Counted from the first letter of the stretch, positions 1 through 8,645 are shown. The stretch: 64,000 nucleotides of DNA from Marilutibacter spongiae (GCF_014145325.1 NZ_JACHTF010000016.1:1-64000); one strand, 5' to 3'. Program-made: numbers and translations. Notes: generated from the letters alone by a model not told the origin.

Positions 1-145
1 CGCTCATGCCCCCGAACTTGCTCCGCCACAGGTAGTACGACGCCTCGCTGAAGCCGTGCTTGCGGCACAGCTCCTTGACCGGCAGCCCGGCCTCGGCCTC
101 ACGCAGGAAGCCGATGATCTGCTCTTCGGAAAAGCGCTTCTTCAC
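1..145 (-). CDS. IS3-family transposase OrfA, N-terminal part (runs off window)
   Basis: Read on the minus strand this gives MKKRFSEEQIIGFLREAEAG and continues with a helix-turn-helix (VKELCRKHGFSEASYYLWR) to the window edge. This is the standard start of the OrfA DNA-binding protein of IS3-family elements (IS407/IS2-like groups); OrfA binds the element ends and is normally joined to OrfB by frameshifting. The start is a GTG at 145, preceded by an AAGGAG ribosome site seven bases upstream, and I prefer it because the family begins with MKK/MKR. OrfB would lie outside the window, so I cannot say whether the element is complete. Confidence 0.85.
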   Translation of the reverse strand, partial: MKKRFSEEQIIGFLREAEAGLPVKELCRKHGFSEASYYLWRSKFGGMS

Positions 146-212
146 GTCCAATCTCCTTACTCTGGGGAATTGGACTCCAGATCGCCGCGCTACTCAAAAC
201 CGGGGGGACGTC
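1..212 (-). mobile_element. End of an IS3-family insertion sequence
   Basis: The OrfA start is followed by a short leader (146-197) and a run of C residues read as CCCCCCGGTTTTGAG on the minus strand. Many IS3/IS407-group terminal repeats look like this, so the element probably ends close to 212. I cannot see the other end or a target duplication, so the exact boundary is inferred. Confidence 0.6.
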
Positions 213-213
213 G

Positions 214-230
214 CGAGGTCAGCGACCTCG
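214..230. other. Perfect short palindrome beside the IS end
   Basis: CGAGGTC and GACCTCG form a perfect 7-bp stem around a 3-base loop, directly outside the probable insertion-sequence end. It could be a transcription stop or a target-site feature. No T-run follows. The rest of 231-305 shows no gene I can support. Confidence 0.35.
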
Positions 231-305
231 GACAAGAGTCTCACGCACTGGATGATGCGGTCCACGGCCTGGACGAAGAGGAAGTTCGACACCCGTCCGT
301 GAGCG

Positions 306-479
306 CTATCCGATCCCGGACACAATGTCGAACAGGTCGAGCAGCCACCTCAAGAAGCTCCGGGCAATGGGTTTGCGCTTGCGAAGCCTCTCCACCAACA
401 ACCACGTCACCCAGAGCATCAGGATAACGACAGTAGCCAAGACAATCGTTCCAAGAAGGAACGTGAACATGTGCTCCAC
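306..479 (-). CDS. Small single-pass membrane protein, unrecognised
   Basis: A 57-residue product (MEHMFTFLLGTIVLATVVIL...) with one hydrophobic helix of about 22 residues near the N terminus, a basic stretch LVERLRKRK, and an amphipathic C-terminal tail. I start it at the GTG at 479 because GGGAG lies eight bases upstream; an in-frame TTG at 494 and an internal ATG at 470 are alternatives. It is transcribed in the same direction as the 566-1960 gene and lies 86 bp downstream of it. I do not recognise a family. Size and topology would fit a toxin, a leader-type membrane peptide or a small effector, but none of these is shown. Confidence 0.45.
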   Translation of the reverse strand: MEHMFTFLLGTIVLATVVILMLWVTWLLVERLRKRKPIARSFLRWLLDLFDIVSGIG

Positions 480-565
480 GGTTTGAGCTCCCAATGCCTC
501 AGAACATGACGGGACGTGGAATGAGGAAGTCTACTCTTACCCCTGTTTTCTGAGGCCTTAGGGCC

Positions 566-1960
566 TTAGAACAGCCGCTTCTTCAAGTCCGAGAACGCAT
601 TGAGGCCGCCACGCCAATCACTTCCGGTTTTCGGCAGGATAAACGGATAGCGCGCGTCGTCTCGGTAGAGCAGCTTGTAGTGCTTCCCATCTTCATGGAT
701 GACGAAACCTATCTCTTCAAGGTCAGCGCGGACGCCTGCGGTCAGTGACGTGTATTGCCTAAAGACCTCCTTCAGCCGCTCCAGAATTTCTTCCCTATCA
801 CCCGGGTTTTCATTGTTCTCTACTAGGCTAGCGAGGACCTGTTGGCGACGAGAGTGGGCGTCTGACGACTCTGCTGCCTTCTTGAGCGCTTCGGTGATCA
901 GCCCCAGTTGTTCCCCTTGATACAAGTCGTTTTCCGTGGTTTCAATCTGAATTGACCTATCGACATCGCGCTTGGCAAAATTTACGTCGTTCTTGTTGTA
1001 GCGAGCACGAACGAGTTCTGACTCTAAGCGTAGAATCTCTTCTTCCTTCGCGGCGATTTCCCGGTCGAAGTGCTCAATGTACTCGTTGATATCGCCTGAT
1101 CCAGAATCCCTCAGCGCATCGAGCTTCTGCCTGGCTGTCATTTCCTGGAGATATGACCAAGTGCATTGGCGACGTATGCGCTGGTAGAGCAGCGACAGCC
1201 TGATCTTCTTCGCTACTGCAGTCTGCAAAGCAATAGAGTCGCTCCATTTGGATGGAAGATAGAGCCACTTCCCAATGCCGTCTGGCCAGTAGATTGCAAT
1301 GGCACCGTTATAAGCGTTCTCACCGAACACACGTCGCATGATCAACGAAGAAAACTTTCGACTTGGTTCGACAACTACGTGAGCCATTCCGGACACCCAC
1401 TTGGCGAGCGTGTTGGGATCAGCAATGGTTCTTTCATCGCTGTCCCGACTAACGTAGACAACCGGCATTACGCTATCGGTGCCTGCGCAGATAATCTTCT
1501 CAGCCAAGTCGGCTTCGTGCTCCGAGAGGAAGATTGGCCTGTCCGAAACTGAGAGAGTTCCGTCGTATCCGCCGGAAAATCTTTCCATCAGCAATTTGAC
1601 AATGTACGGTCGCTTACCCTGCTCGAGACGCTCAACCGGAAACTCTGAGTCCACGTTGAGTTGAATACTCACGAGAAAGTTATCGAAGGACTTGTAGCCG
1701 ATAACGTCGGTTACCCAGCGAATATTGTCTTGGTCTGTTTTCTCGTAGCGAACACCACCGCAGGCGTCTGTACCCGCTTGGTAGTGGCCAAACGAGACAG
1801 ACTCTTCTTCGCCACCAAATCGTCCGTCCCGAGTTCCCTCGGGAATAGCCGTTCGCAACGAAGTGTGCTGACTGCCGACGATCCAAGTTCTGCAGCAGTC
1901 CATGAAATCGGACATGTTGGTGTTTGGGTGGATCGGGAACTGCGTCTTGAACGTGAGCAT
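566..1960 (-). CDS. Unrecognised 464-aa protein with coiled coil and possible HicA-like C-terminal fold
   Basis: The start is the ATG at 1960, just after a G-rich AGGGGGGGA stretch; the frame stays open further upstream but only as non-coding-looking sequence. Residues 1-210 form a mixed globular domain with motifs VVYVSRDSDE, WVSGMAHVVVEPSRKF and NGAIAIYWPDG. Residues about 270-330 are charged and heptad-like (EHFDREIAAKEEEILRLESE), consistent with a coiled coil. The last 45 residues read GKHYKL...PFILPKTGSDWRGG, then a short helix. A G-x-H-Y/H beta hairpin followed by PKT and a C-terminal helix recalls the dsRBD-like fold of HicA-type RNases (inference only). Codon use is visibly less GC-rich than in the neighbours and it sits beside an insertion sequence, so it is probably horizontally acquired. 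I do not recognise the family; a role in phage defence is a guess from context. Confidence 0.75.
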   Translation of the reverse strand: MLTFKTQFPIHPNTNMSDFMDCCRTWIVGSQHTSLRTAIPEGTRDGRFGGEEESVSFGHYQAGTDACGGVRYEKTDQDNIRWVTDVIGYKSFDNFLVSIQLNVDSEFPVERLEQGKRPYIVKLLMERFSGGYDGTLSVSDRPIFLSEHEADLAEKIICAGTDSVMPVVYVSRDSDERTIADPNTLAKWVSGMAHVVVEPSRKFSSLIMRRVFGENAYNGAIAIYWPDGIGKWLYLPSKWSDSIALQTAVAKKIRLSLLYQRIRRQCTWSYLQEMTARQKLDALRDSGSGDINEYIEHFDREIAAKEEEILRLESELVRARYNKNDVNFAKRDVDRSIQIETTENDLYQGEQLGLITEALKKAAESSDAHSRRQQVLASLVENNENPGDREEILERLKEVFRQYTSLTAGVRADLEEIGFVIHEDGKHYKLLYRDDARYPFILPKTGSDWRGGLNAFSDLKKRLF

Positions 1961-2261
1961 TGAAATCCCCCCCTGAGTGCTAGCTCCCAAATATCTGAAA
2001 AGACGAATCCCTGATCGCATAGCACCCCAGCCCCGGGGCGCTATCCGACCGAATCTACTATAGCGCCGGGGTCGCTCCCCACCCCCGGTGACTAAGCCCC
2101 ACCCCGTCAAGCCGCAGCGCAGCACGGGCGACCAAGGTCGGATTGTTATACTTGGCGGACTCTGCCTTGCCCTTCGCCGTGCCCGTCGACTCCGTCGGCA
2201 GGCCGCGGCGCCGGACGCCGGGCGATCCCAGCCACAGGCGACCCCCCGCCCGGAGCCACGC
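1961..2261. other. Divergent intergenic region, no gene seen
   Basis: This 301-bp stretch separates the leftward accessory gene from the rightward oxidoreductase gene. A TATACT at 2147-2152 is a possible -10 box for the rightward gene, but I see no convincing -35. The left part is moderately AT-rich and the part right of 2160 already has the composition of the core chromosome, so the accessory/core junction probably lies near 2.05-2.15 kb. Long open frames cross it on both strands but lack coding character. Confidence 0.4.
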
Positions 2262-5200
2262 ATGACCAGTACCGCCGAACTTTCCTCCCCCGCCTCGGCC
2301 GGCACCTCGCTGACCCATGGGGTCAACGACCCGGATTACACGCTCGAGCACAAGTACACGCGCGAGTCGGGCCGGATCTACCTGTCGGGCGTGCAGGCGC
2401 TGGTCCGCCTGCCGCTGATGCAGCGGCTGCGCGACCAGGCGGCCGGGCTGGACACCGCCGGCTTCATCTCCGGCTATCGCGGCAGCCCGCTGGGCGGTTT
2501 CGACCTGGAGCTGTGGCGCGCGCGCAAGCACCTGGAAGCCTCGGGCGTGAAGTTCACTCCGGGCCTGAACGAGGACCTGGGCGCGACGATGGTCTGGGGC
2601 ACGCAGCAGACCAACCTGTTCGAAGGCGCGAAGGTCCAGGGCGTCTACGGCATGTGGTACGGCAAGGGCCCGGGCGTGGACCGCTGCGGCGACGTGTTCA
2701 AGCACGCCAATGCCGCCGGCACCTCGCCGCACGGCGGCGTGCTGGCGTTGGCCGCCGACGACCATGCCTGCCGCAGCTCGACCCTGCCGCACGGTTCCGA
2801 GCACGAGTTCGTCAGCGCGATGATGCCGGTGCTGAACCCGGCCGGCGTGCAGGACATCCTCGACATGGGCCTGATCGGCTGGGCGATGAGCCGCTACACC
2901 GGCCGCTGGGTCGGCTTCAAGACGATCGCCGAGACGGTGGAGTCTTCGGCCTCGGTCGACGTGAACCCGCTGGCGCTGCAGATCGTCACCCCGGACGACT
3001 TCGAACTGCCGCCGGGCGGGCTCAACATCCGCTGGCCCGACCCGCCGCTGGACCAGGAGATGCGCCTGCACCAGTACGCGGTCAAGGCCGCGCAGGCCTT
3101 CGCTCGCGCCAACCGCATCGACCGAATGGTGATCGACTCGCCGAACGCGCGACTGGGCATCGTCACCACCGGCAAGAGCTACCTGGACGTGCTGCAGGCG
3201 CTGGAATACCTGGGCCTGGACGAGCGCGCCTGCGCCGACCTCGGCATCCGCGTCTACAAGGTCGGCATGACCTGGCCGCTGGAGCCGGTGGGCATCCGCG
3301 CGTTCGCGCGGGGGCTTCAGGACATCGTCGTGGTCGAGGAGAAGCATTCCTTCATCGAGAGCCAGATGAAGGAGCTGTTCTACAACTTCGACGGCGAGCG
3401 TCCCTCGATCGTCGGCAAGTACAACGAAGGCGGCGAGTGGATCCTGCCCTCGACCTCCGAGCTGACCCCGGCGCGCATCGCCGGCGTGATCGCCAAGCGC
3501 ATCCAGAAGTTCCATGACTCCGAGCAGATGCGCGACGTGCTGCGGTGGATGGAGGAGAAGGAATCGGCGCTGGCGCTGCCGCGCGCGCAGTTCCCGCGCG
3601 TGCCGCACTACTGCTCGGGCTGCCCGCACAACACCTCCACCGTGGTGCCGGACGGCTCGCGCGCGCTGGGCGGCATCGGCTGCCACTACATGGTCACCTG
3701 GATGGACCGCAGCACCGACACCTTCACCCACATGGGCGGCGAAGGCGTCACCTGGGCAGGCCAGGCCGCGTTCACCGAAACGCCGCACGTGTTCCAGAAC
3801 CTCGGCGACGGCACCTACTTCCACTCCGGCTCGCTGGCGATCCGCCAGTCGATCGCCGCCGGCGTGAACATCACCTACAAGATCCTCTACAACGACGCGG
3901 TCGCGATGACCGGCGGCCAGCCGGTCGACGGCACCCTCAGCGTGCCGCAGATCGCGCACCAGGTCCGCAGCGAGGGCGTGCACGCGATCGTGGTGGTGTC
4001 CGACGACGTGTCCAAGTGGCGCAAGCGCGAGCTGTTCCCGTCCGACGTGGAGTTCTTCGACCGCAAGGAGCTCGACGCGGTGCAGAAGCGCCTGCGCGAT
4101 GTCAAGGGCGTCAGCGTGCTGATCTACGACCAGGTCTGCGCGACCGAGAAGCGCCGCCGCCGCAAGCGCGGCAAGATGGTCGACCCGGCCAAGCGCGTGG
4201 TCGTGAACTCGCTGGTCTGCGAAGGCTGCGGCGACTGCGGCAAGAAGTCGTTCTGCGTGTCGGTGCTGCCGAAGGAAACCGAGTTCGGCCGCAAGCGCGA
4301 GATCGACCAGAGCAACTGCAACAAGGACTTCAGCTGCATCAATGGCTTCTGTCCGAGCTTCGTCACCGTCGAGGGCGGCGGACTGAAGAAGAAGAAGGCG
4401 GCCGCGAGCGCGAAGGACCGCTTGAACGACCTGCCGATGCCGACCCTGCCGGCGCTGGACCAGCCCTGGAACATCCTGATCACCGGCGTCGGCGGCACCG
4501 GCGTGGTGACGATCGGCGCGCTGCTCGGCATGGCCGGTCACCTGGAGGGCAAGGGCGCGACCGTGCTCGACCAGACCGGCCTGGCGCAGAAGGGCGGCGC
4601 GGTGACCACGCACATCCGCATCGCGAAGTCGCCGTCGGACATCCACGCCGTGCGCATCGCCGCCGGCGAGGCCGACCTGGTGCTGGGCTGCGACATGGTC
4701 GTGGTCAACGACTACTGGGCGCTGTCGAAGATCCGCGAGGGCCGCAGCCAGGTCGTGCTCAACAGCTACGAGGCGATGCCGGGCACGTTCACGACCCGTC
4801 CGGACATGCAGTTCCCCGCCAACGACATCATCCAGGCCATCTCCACCGCCATGGGCAGCGGCACGCCGCACGTGGTCGACGCCACCCAGGTCGCCACCGC
4901 CCTGCTGGGCAACGCGATCGGCAGCAACCTGTTCCTGCTGGGCTATGCCTGGCAGCAGGGCCTGGTGCCGGTGTCGTTCGAGGCGATCATGCGCGCCGTC
5001 GAGCTCAACGGCGCGGCGATCGAGATGAACAAGACCGCCTTCGCCTGGGGCCGCCTGGCCGTGATCGACCTGCCGGCGGTGCTGGCCGCGGCCGGCATCA
5101 CCCCGAACGTCGCCCAGGCCGACGCGCAGGCCAGCGTGCTGCCGATGCTCGAGCCCGGCGCTTGGGAGAACACCGAGTGGGGCGCGACCTCCGCGCCGCG

Positions 5201-5966
5201 CGAGACCCGCGACGAGGACGACCTGCGGCACCTGCCCAACGCCCTCGGCGGCGCGCGTTCGGACGCCGACAGCGTGGCCTTCCTGCCGCTCGACGACGAG
5301 CGCCTGTCGCGCTCGCTGGACGAGCTGATCGCCCGCCGCATCAGCTTCCTGACCGAGTACCAGGACGCCGCCTATGCCGCGCGCTACAGCAGCTTCGTCA
5401 CCCGCGTGCGCGATGCCGAGCAGGGCAAGGCGCCCGGCAGCACCGACCTCACCGAGGCGGTGGCCCGCTACGCGTTCAAGCTGATGGCCTACAAGGACGA
5501 GTACGAAGTCGCGCGCCTGTACACCAGCGGCGAGTTCCTGCGCCGGCTGGAGCAGCAGTTCGACGGCGACTTCAAGCTCAAGTTCCACCTCGCCCCGCCC
5601 TTGCTGGCGAAGAAGAACGACAAGGGCGAGCTGGTGAAGGCCGAGTACGGCCCGTGGGTGATGACCGCGTTCAAGTGGCTGGCGAAGCTGCGCAAGCTGC
5701 GTGGCGGCACCTTCGACGTGTTCGGCTACACCGAAGAGCGCCGGATGGAACGCCGTTTGATCGAGGAGTACGTTGCCACGGTCGAGTCGCTGTTGCCGAC
5801 GCTGGACGCGGGCAATGTCGGCCTGGCCGCGGAGATCGCCTCGATCCCCGAGCACATCCGCGGCTACGGCCATGTCAAGGAAGCGCACCTGCACAAGGCC
5901 AAGGCCCGCGAGGCCGAGCTGCTGGCCGAGTGGGCGAACCCCTTGCGGGTGGTCCAGGTCGCCTGA
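2262..5966 (+). CDS. Indolepyruvate ferredoxin oxidoreductase family protein (fused alpha-gamma chain)
   Basis: Fused thiamine-pyrophosphate and iron-sulfur 2-oxoacid oxidoreductase, 1234 residues, which oxidatively decarboxylates aryl-pyruvates (from Phe, Tyr, Trp) to acyl-CoA, passing electrons to ferredoxin. The N-terminal half carries the pyruvate-oxidoreductase fold and the TPP region with CSGCPHNTST near residue 450. A cysteine cluster from about residue 653 (CEGCGDCGKKSFCVSV, then C..C...C) is a ferredoxin-like 4Fe-4S segment. From about residue 740 the gamma domain has the nucleotide-like loop GVGGTGVVTIGALLG. The start is the ATG at 2262 with GGAG eight bases upstream, although the frame is open from 2088. 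It stands alone with its own terminator. Length and layout match the fused form common in aerobic proteobacteria. The true substrate cannot be read from sequence. Confidence 0.9.
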   Translation: MTSTAELSSPASAGTSLTHGVNDPDYTLEHKYTRESGRIYLSGVQALVRLPLMQRLRDQAAGLDTAGFISGYRGSPLGGFDLELWRARKHLEASGVKFTPGLNEDLGATMVWGTQQTNLFEGAKVQGVYGMWYGKGPGVDRCGDVFKHANAAGTSPHGGVLALAADDHACRSSTLPHGSEHEFVSAMMPVLNPAGVQDILDMGLIGWAMSRYTGRWVGFKTIAETVESSASVDVNPLALQIVTPDDFELPPGGLNIRWPDPPLDQEMRLHQYAVKAAQAFARANRIDRMVIDSPNARLGIVTTGKSYLDVLQALEYLGLDERACADLGIRVYKVGMTWPLEPVGIRAFARGLQDIVVVEEKHSFIESQMKELFYNFDGERPSIVGKYNEGGEWILPSTSELTPARIAGVIAKRIQKFHDSEQMRDVLRWMEEKESALALPRAQFPRVPHYCSGCPHNTSTVVPDGSRALGGIGCHYMVTWMDRSTDTFTHMGGEGVTWAGQAAFTETPHVFQNLGDGTYFHSGSLAIRQSIAAGVNITYKILYNDAVAMTGGQPVDGTLSVPQIAHQVRSEGVHAIVVVSDDVSKWRKRELFPSDVEFFDRKELDAVQKRLRDVKGVSVLIYDQVCATEKRRRRKRGKMVDPAKRVVVNSLVCEGCGDCGKKSFCVSVLPKETEFGRKREIDQSNCNKDFSCINGFCPSFVTVEGGGLKKKKAAASAKDRLNDLPMPTLPALDQPWNILITGVGGTGVVTIGALLGMAGHLEGKGATVLDQTGLAQKGGAVTTHIRIAKSPSDIHAVRIAAGEADLVLGCDMVVVNDYWALSKIREGRSQVVLNSYEAMPGTFTTRPDMQFPANDIIQAISTAMGSGTPHVVDATQVATALLGNAIGSNLFLLGYAWQQGLVPVSFEAIMRAVELNGAAIEMNKTAFAWGRLAVIDLPAVLAAAGITPNVAQADAQASVLPMLEPGAWENTEWGATSAPRETRDEDDLRHLPNALGGARSDADSVAFLPLDDERLSRSLDELIARRISFLTEYQDAAYAARYSSFVTRVRDAEQGKAPGSTDLTEAVARYAFKLMAYKDEYEVARLYTSGEFLRRLEQQFDGDFKLKFHLAPPLLAKKNDKGELVKAEYGPWVMTAFKWLAKLRKLRGGTFDVFGYTEERRMERRLIEEYVATVESLLPTLDAGNVGLAAEIASIPEHIRGYGHVKEAHLHKAKAREAELLAEWANPLRVVQVA

Positions 5967-5994
5967 GCCGCTCGCTCCCGCGCCGCTCCGCAAT

Positions 5995-6026
5995 GAAAAA
6001 AGCCCCGCGCGATGCGGGGCTTTTTT
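5995..6026 (+). terminator. Rho-independent terminator, probably bidirectional
   Basis: An A-run is followed by AGCCCCGC-GCGAT-GCGGGGCT and six T residues, 28 bp after the oxidoreductase stop codon. The A-tract on one side and T-tract on the other would allow termination from both directions. Confidence 0.9.
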
Positions 6027-6034
6027 CTTGGGTT

Positions 6035-6547
6035 CGTCGTGCGTGTGGGTACGCGGCGGTGGGTTTCGCCTATGGCTCTACCCACCCTACGGGGTGGGGT
6101 GAGAGGCGGAAACGTAGGATGGGTAGCGCGAAGCAAAACCCATCTTTCGTCGTGCGTGCGATCCCGTGATGGTGGGTTTCGCCTTTGGCTCTACCCACCC
6201 TACGGGGTGGGGTGAGAGGCGGAAACGTAGGATGGGTAGCGCGAAGCAAAACCCATCTTTCGTCGTGCGTGCGATCCCGTGATGGTGGGTTTCGCCTATG
6301 GCTCTACCCACCCTACGGGGTGGGGTGGGAGACGGAATCGTAGGATGGGTAGCGCGAAGCAAAACCCATCGCTCGTCTCGCGTGCAATCCCGCGATGGCG
6401 GGTTTCGCCTATGGCTCTACCCACCCTACGGGGCGAGGTGGGAGACGGAATCGTAGGATGGGTAGCGCGAAGCAAAACCCATCGCTCGTCGTGCGTGCGA
6501 TTTCCCGATGGTGGGTTTCGCCTTTGGCTCTACCCACCCTACGGGGC
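6035..6547. repeat. Tandem array of a 113-bp repeat built from inverted REP-like arms
   Basis: The landmark GGGTTTCGCC recurs at 6061, 6174, 6287, 6400 and 6513, an exact spacing of 113 bp, giving four full units plus partial ends. Each unit has two arms that are near inverted copies of one another: one begins GTAGGATGGGTAGCGCGAAG and the other is the reverse complement of GTAGGGTGGGTAGAGCC. Each arm can fold into a GGGT/ACCC hairpin. Units differ by only a few substitutions. Related arms occur at 23.9-24.3 kb. There are no plausible genes in the array; the in-frame readings reflect the repeat. Confidence 0.92.
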
Positions 6548-6578
6548 GTGCATGGCCATGCCGGCATCGGCACCGGGT

Positions 6579-6609
6579 GGTGCAATGCGCTTCGCTTATT
6601 GCACCCTAC
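6579..6609 (-). repeat. REP-like palindrome (GTAGGGTGCAAT family)
   Basis: Read on the minus strand this is GTAGGGTGCAATAAGCGAAG followed by the complementary arm GCATTGCACC. The same element, with small changes, is at 24033-24063 and 58801-58831 on the plus strand. It lies between the 113-bp array and the M61 peptidase gene, where it may also act as an mRNA 3' end. Confidence 0.85.
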
Positions 6610-6625
6610 GAAGCCGAAGCGGGAA

Positions 6626-8554
6626 TCAGAGCGGCTTCAGGATCTCGGCCAGGCGGTCGGGACGGCCGGCGATGCGCTCCAGGTACGGATACTTGAGGCC
6701 ATCGCGGTAGTCGATGGATACCGTCTTGACCACTTCGCCGTGCTTGACGACCAGTTCGACCCGCGGGCCGCCGGCCTGCGCGGCCTTGATCGCGTCGTCG
6801 AGCAGCGCGGGCTCGAAGGCGTAACCGTTCACCGCGAGCAGGGTGGCGCCTTCGGTGATGCCGGCGTCGAACGCAGGGCCGTCCCAGCGCACGCCGGAGA
6901 CGACCGCGTCCTCCAGCCGCACCGCCAGCCCGATCGAGGCCGTGTAATCGGCCTGCTTGCGCTGGGCCAGCAGCGCTTTGTGGAAGGCGCTCGGGGTATC
7001 GCGGTAGGCCAGGCGCCAGCCGGCGGCCTCCAGTCCATCCAGCGGCGGGCGGTGGGCCTCGATCCGGCTGCGCAGGAAGGTGGCCCAGTCGAAGCCCGCC
7101 ACGCCCTGCAGGGTCGCGACGACGTCGTCGAAGTCATAAGGCTTGACCTCCCAGCGGCCGTCGTCGACGCCGAAGAAGGCCGCCGCGAAGTCGTCCAGCG
7201 AGCGCCGGCCCTTGCTCAGCTCGCGCAGCTTGGCGTCGACCGACAGCCACACCAGCGCCCCGGCGTTGTAGTAGTCCTCGCTGAGCTGGTAGCTGCGCCA
7301 GGGCTGGGGGCGGCGCATGGCGATGATCGGATCGTGGGTGGTGTCGAGCACGCTGCGCCAGTCCAGGCCGGGTCGGTCGACGGCGTAGGTGGCGGCGACC
7401 AGGGCCAGCTGGGCCATGGCGTCGTCTCGGCTCCACAGCCCCGAGCGCGCCGCGAGCACCATGCCCCAGTACTGGGTCTGCCCTTCGTAGACCCAGAGCA
7501 GCTCGTCGCGCATCGGCACCTGGAAGTTCGGCGTGGCCAGGCCTTCGGGGCGGCGGAACTTGCCGTTCCAGGAATGCACGAATTCGTGCGGGAGCAGGTC
7601 GCGCGAAGCGACCTGGGCGTCCCAGTCGGTGAAATAGCCCGGTGCCACGCCGTTCTCGCTGGAGCGGTGGTGCTCCAGGCCGTTGCCGCCCATGCGGTCG
7701 GAGAGCGAGAACAGGAAGTCGTAGTGGTCGAAGTGCCGCGAGCCGAACAGCCGGTAGGCCTGCTGGACCAGCGCGCGATGCGCCTTCAACTGCGCGTCGC
7801 TGGCGTCCAGGTAGCGCGGCGCGTCGGCCACGATGTCCAGGTGGACCGGCCGCGCCGCGCCCGGGTCCAGGTCGACCCGGCGGAAGTGACGGCCGGCGTA
7901 GACGGGCGAATCCTGCAGGGTCTCGAAATCGACCTCGCCGTAGCGCAGGGTGTCGCCGCTGCGCGCCTGCAGGTCCAGCGCGGTGCCGGCCTGCCAGCCG
8001 GGCGGCAGGACCAGCGTCGGCGCGAAGCGGATGCGGTCGGCCGCGTGGTTGGCCGGGTACAGCGCGACCGTGTTCCATTGCAGGTTGAGCATGTCCGAGG
8101 TCATGACCACCCGACCCTGGGCCTCCGAGGTGGGCGTGAGCATGTCGAACTCGACGTCCAGCGACGCCACGCCTTCGGGCACCTCGAGCATGAAGGCGAA
8201 GACCTCGCCCGGGTCGCGGGTCCAGTGCAGCGGCCGGCCGTTGCCGCGGATGCGCAGGCCGGCAAGCTTGTGGATGGGGCCGTCGGCGCGATGCTTGCCG
8301 GGGATCCACTTGGGGAACAGCAGCGTCAACGGCCCGGGCGAGACCGGGATCGACTGGCGCACGTGGAAGACGCGGCGCGCGGTGTCGGTGGCGTCGACCG
8401 TCAGCGCGATCGTGCCGGGCCAGGCCTGTCCGGGCGATGCGGGCGTGCCCCAGTCGACGCCACCGGCGGGCGCCTGGGCGAATGCGATCCCCGGCAGGGC
8501 CAAGGCCAGGGCGGAAACGAGGGCAAGCGACAGCGGTACGGCGGCACGACGCAT
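6626..8554 (-). CDS. M61 family metallopeptidase with PDZ domain (exported)
   Basis: 642-residue zinc aminopeptidase-like enzyme of the glycyl-aminopeptidase family. Residues 1-27 form a signal peptide ending ...LPGIAFAQA. The family's N-terminal beta domain precedes the metal motif HEFVHSW (His323, Glu324, His327), and a glutamate in LLWVYEGQTQYWG downstream fits the third zinc ligand. A C-terminal PDZ domain (GLAVRLEDAVVSGVRWDGPA, then DAGITEGATLLAVNG) closes the protein. The ATG at 8554 has GGAG seven bases upstream and is preferred over the adjacent TTG. The enzyme should act in the periplasm or outside the cell on small peptides. It is monocistronic; the gene downstream on the same strand is the REP-flanked gap. 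Confidence 0.93.
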   Translation of the reverse strand: MRRAAVPLSLALVSALALALPGIAFAQAPAGGVDWGTPASPGQAWPGTIALTVDATDTARRVFHVRQSIPVSPGPLTLLFPKWIPGKHRADGPIHKLAGLRIRGNGRPLHWTRDPGEVFAFMLEVPEGVASLDVEFDMLTPTSEAQGRVVMTSDMLNLQWNTVALYPANHAADRIRFAPTLVLPPGWQAGTALDLQARSGDTLRYGEVDFETLQDSPVYAGRHFRRVDLDPGAARPVHLDIVADAPRYLDASDAQLKAHRALVQQAYRLFGSRHFDHYDFLFSLSDRMGGNGLEHHRSSENGVAPGYFTDWDAQVASRDLLPHEFVHSWNGKFRRPEGLATPNFQVPMRDELLWVYEGQTQYWGMVLAARSGLWSRDDAMAQLALVAATYAVDRPGLDWRSVLDTTHDPIIAMRRPQPWRSYQLSEDYYNAGALVWLSVDAKLRELSKGRRSLDDFAAAFFGVDDGRWEVKPYDFDDVVATLQGVAGFDWATFLRSRIEAHRPPLDGLEAAGWRLAYRDTPSAFHKALLAQRKQADYTASIGLAVRLEDAVVSGVRWDGPAFDAGITEGATLLAVNGYAFEPALLDDAIKAAQAGGPRVELVVKHGEVVKTVSIDYRDGLKYPYLERIAGRPDRLAEILKPL

Positions 8555-8645
8555 CAACGGGCTCCAGGCGGCTCGACGGGCCGGTCATGCTACCGGCCGC
8601 TGCCGCCCGTCGCCCCTGCCATAGGGCCCAAGGCGGGCCGCGGGA

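Noticed and set aside
1961-2326. N-terminal extension of the 566-1960 gene
   Set aside because: Arg/Gly/Ala-rich, lacks motifs, and overlaps the start of the next gene; the ATG at 1960 has a plausible ribosome site.
2058-5993. 1311-codon open frame on the minus strand
   Set aside because: It mirrors the oxidoreductase gene on the other strand. High GC with strong third-position bias keeps the opposite frame open, and the product is Arg/His/Asp/Gly-rich without motifs.
6035-6547. CRISPR array or coding repeats in the 113-bp array
   Set aside because: The whole unit repeats with no unique spacers, and the frames over it merely read the repeat.
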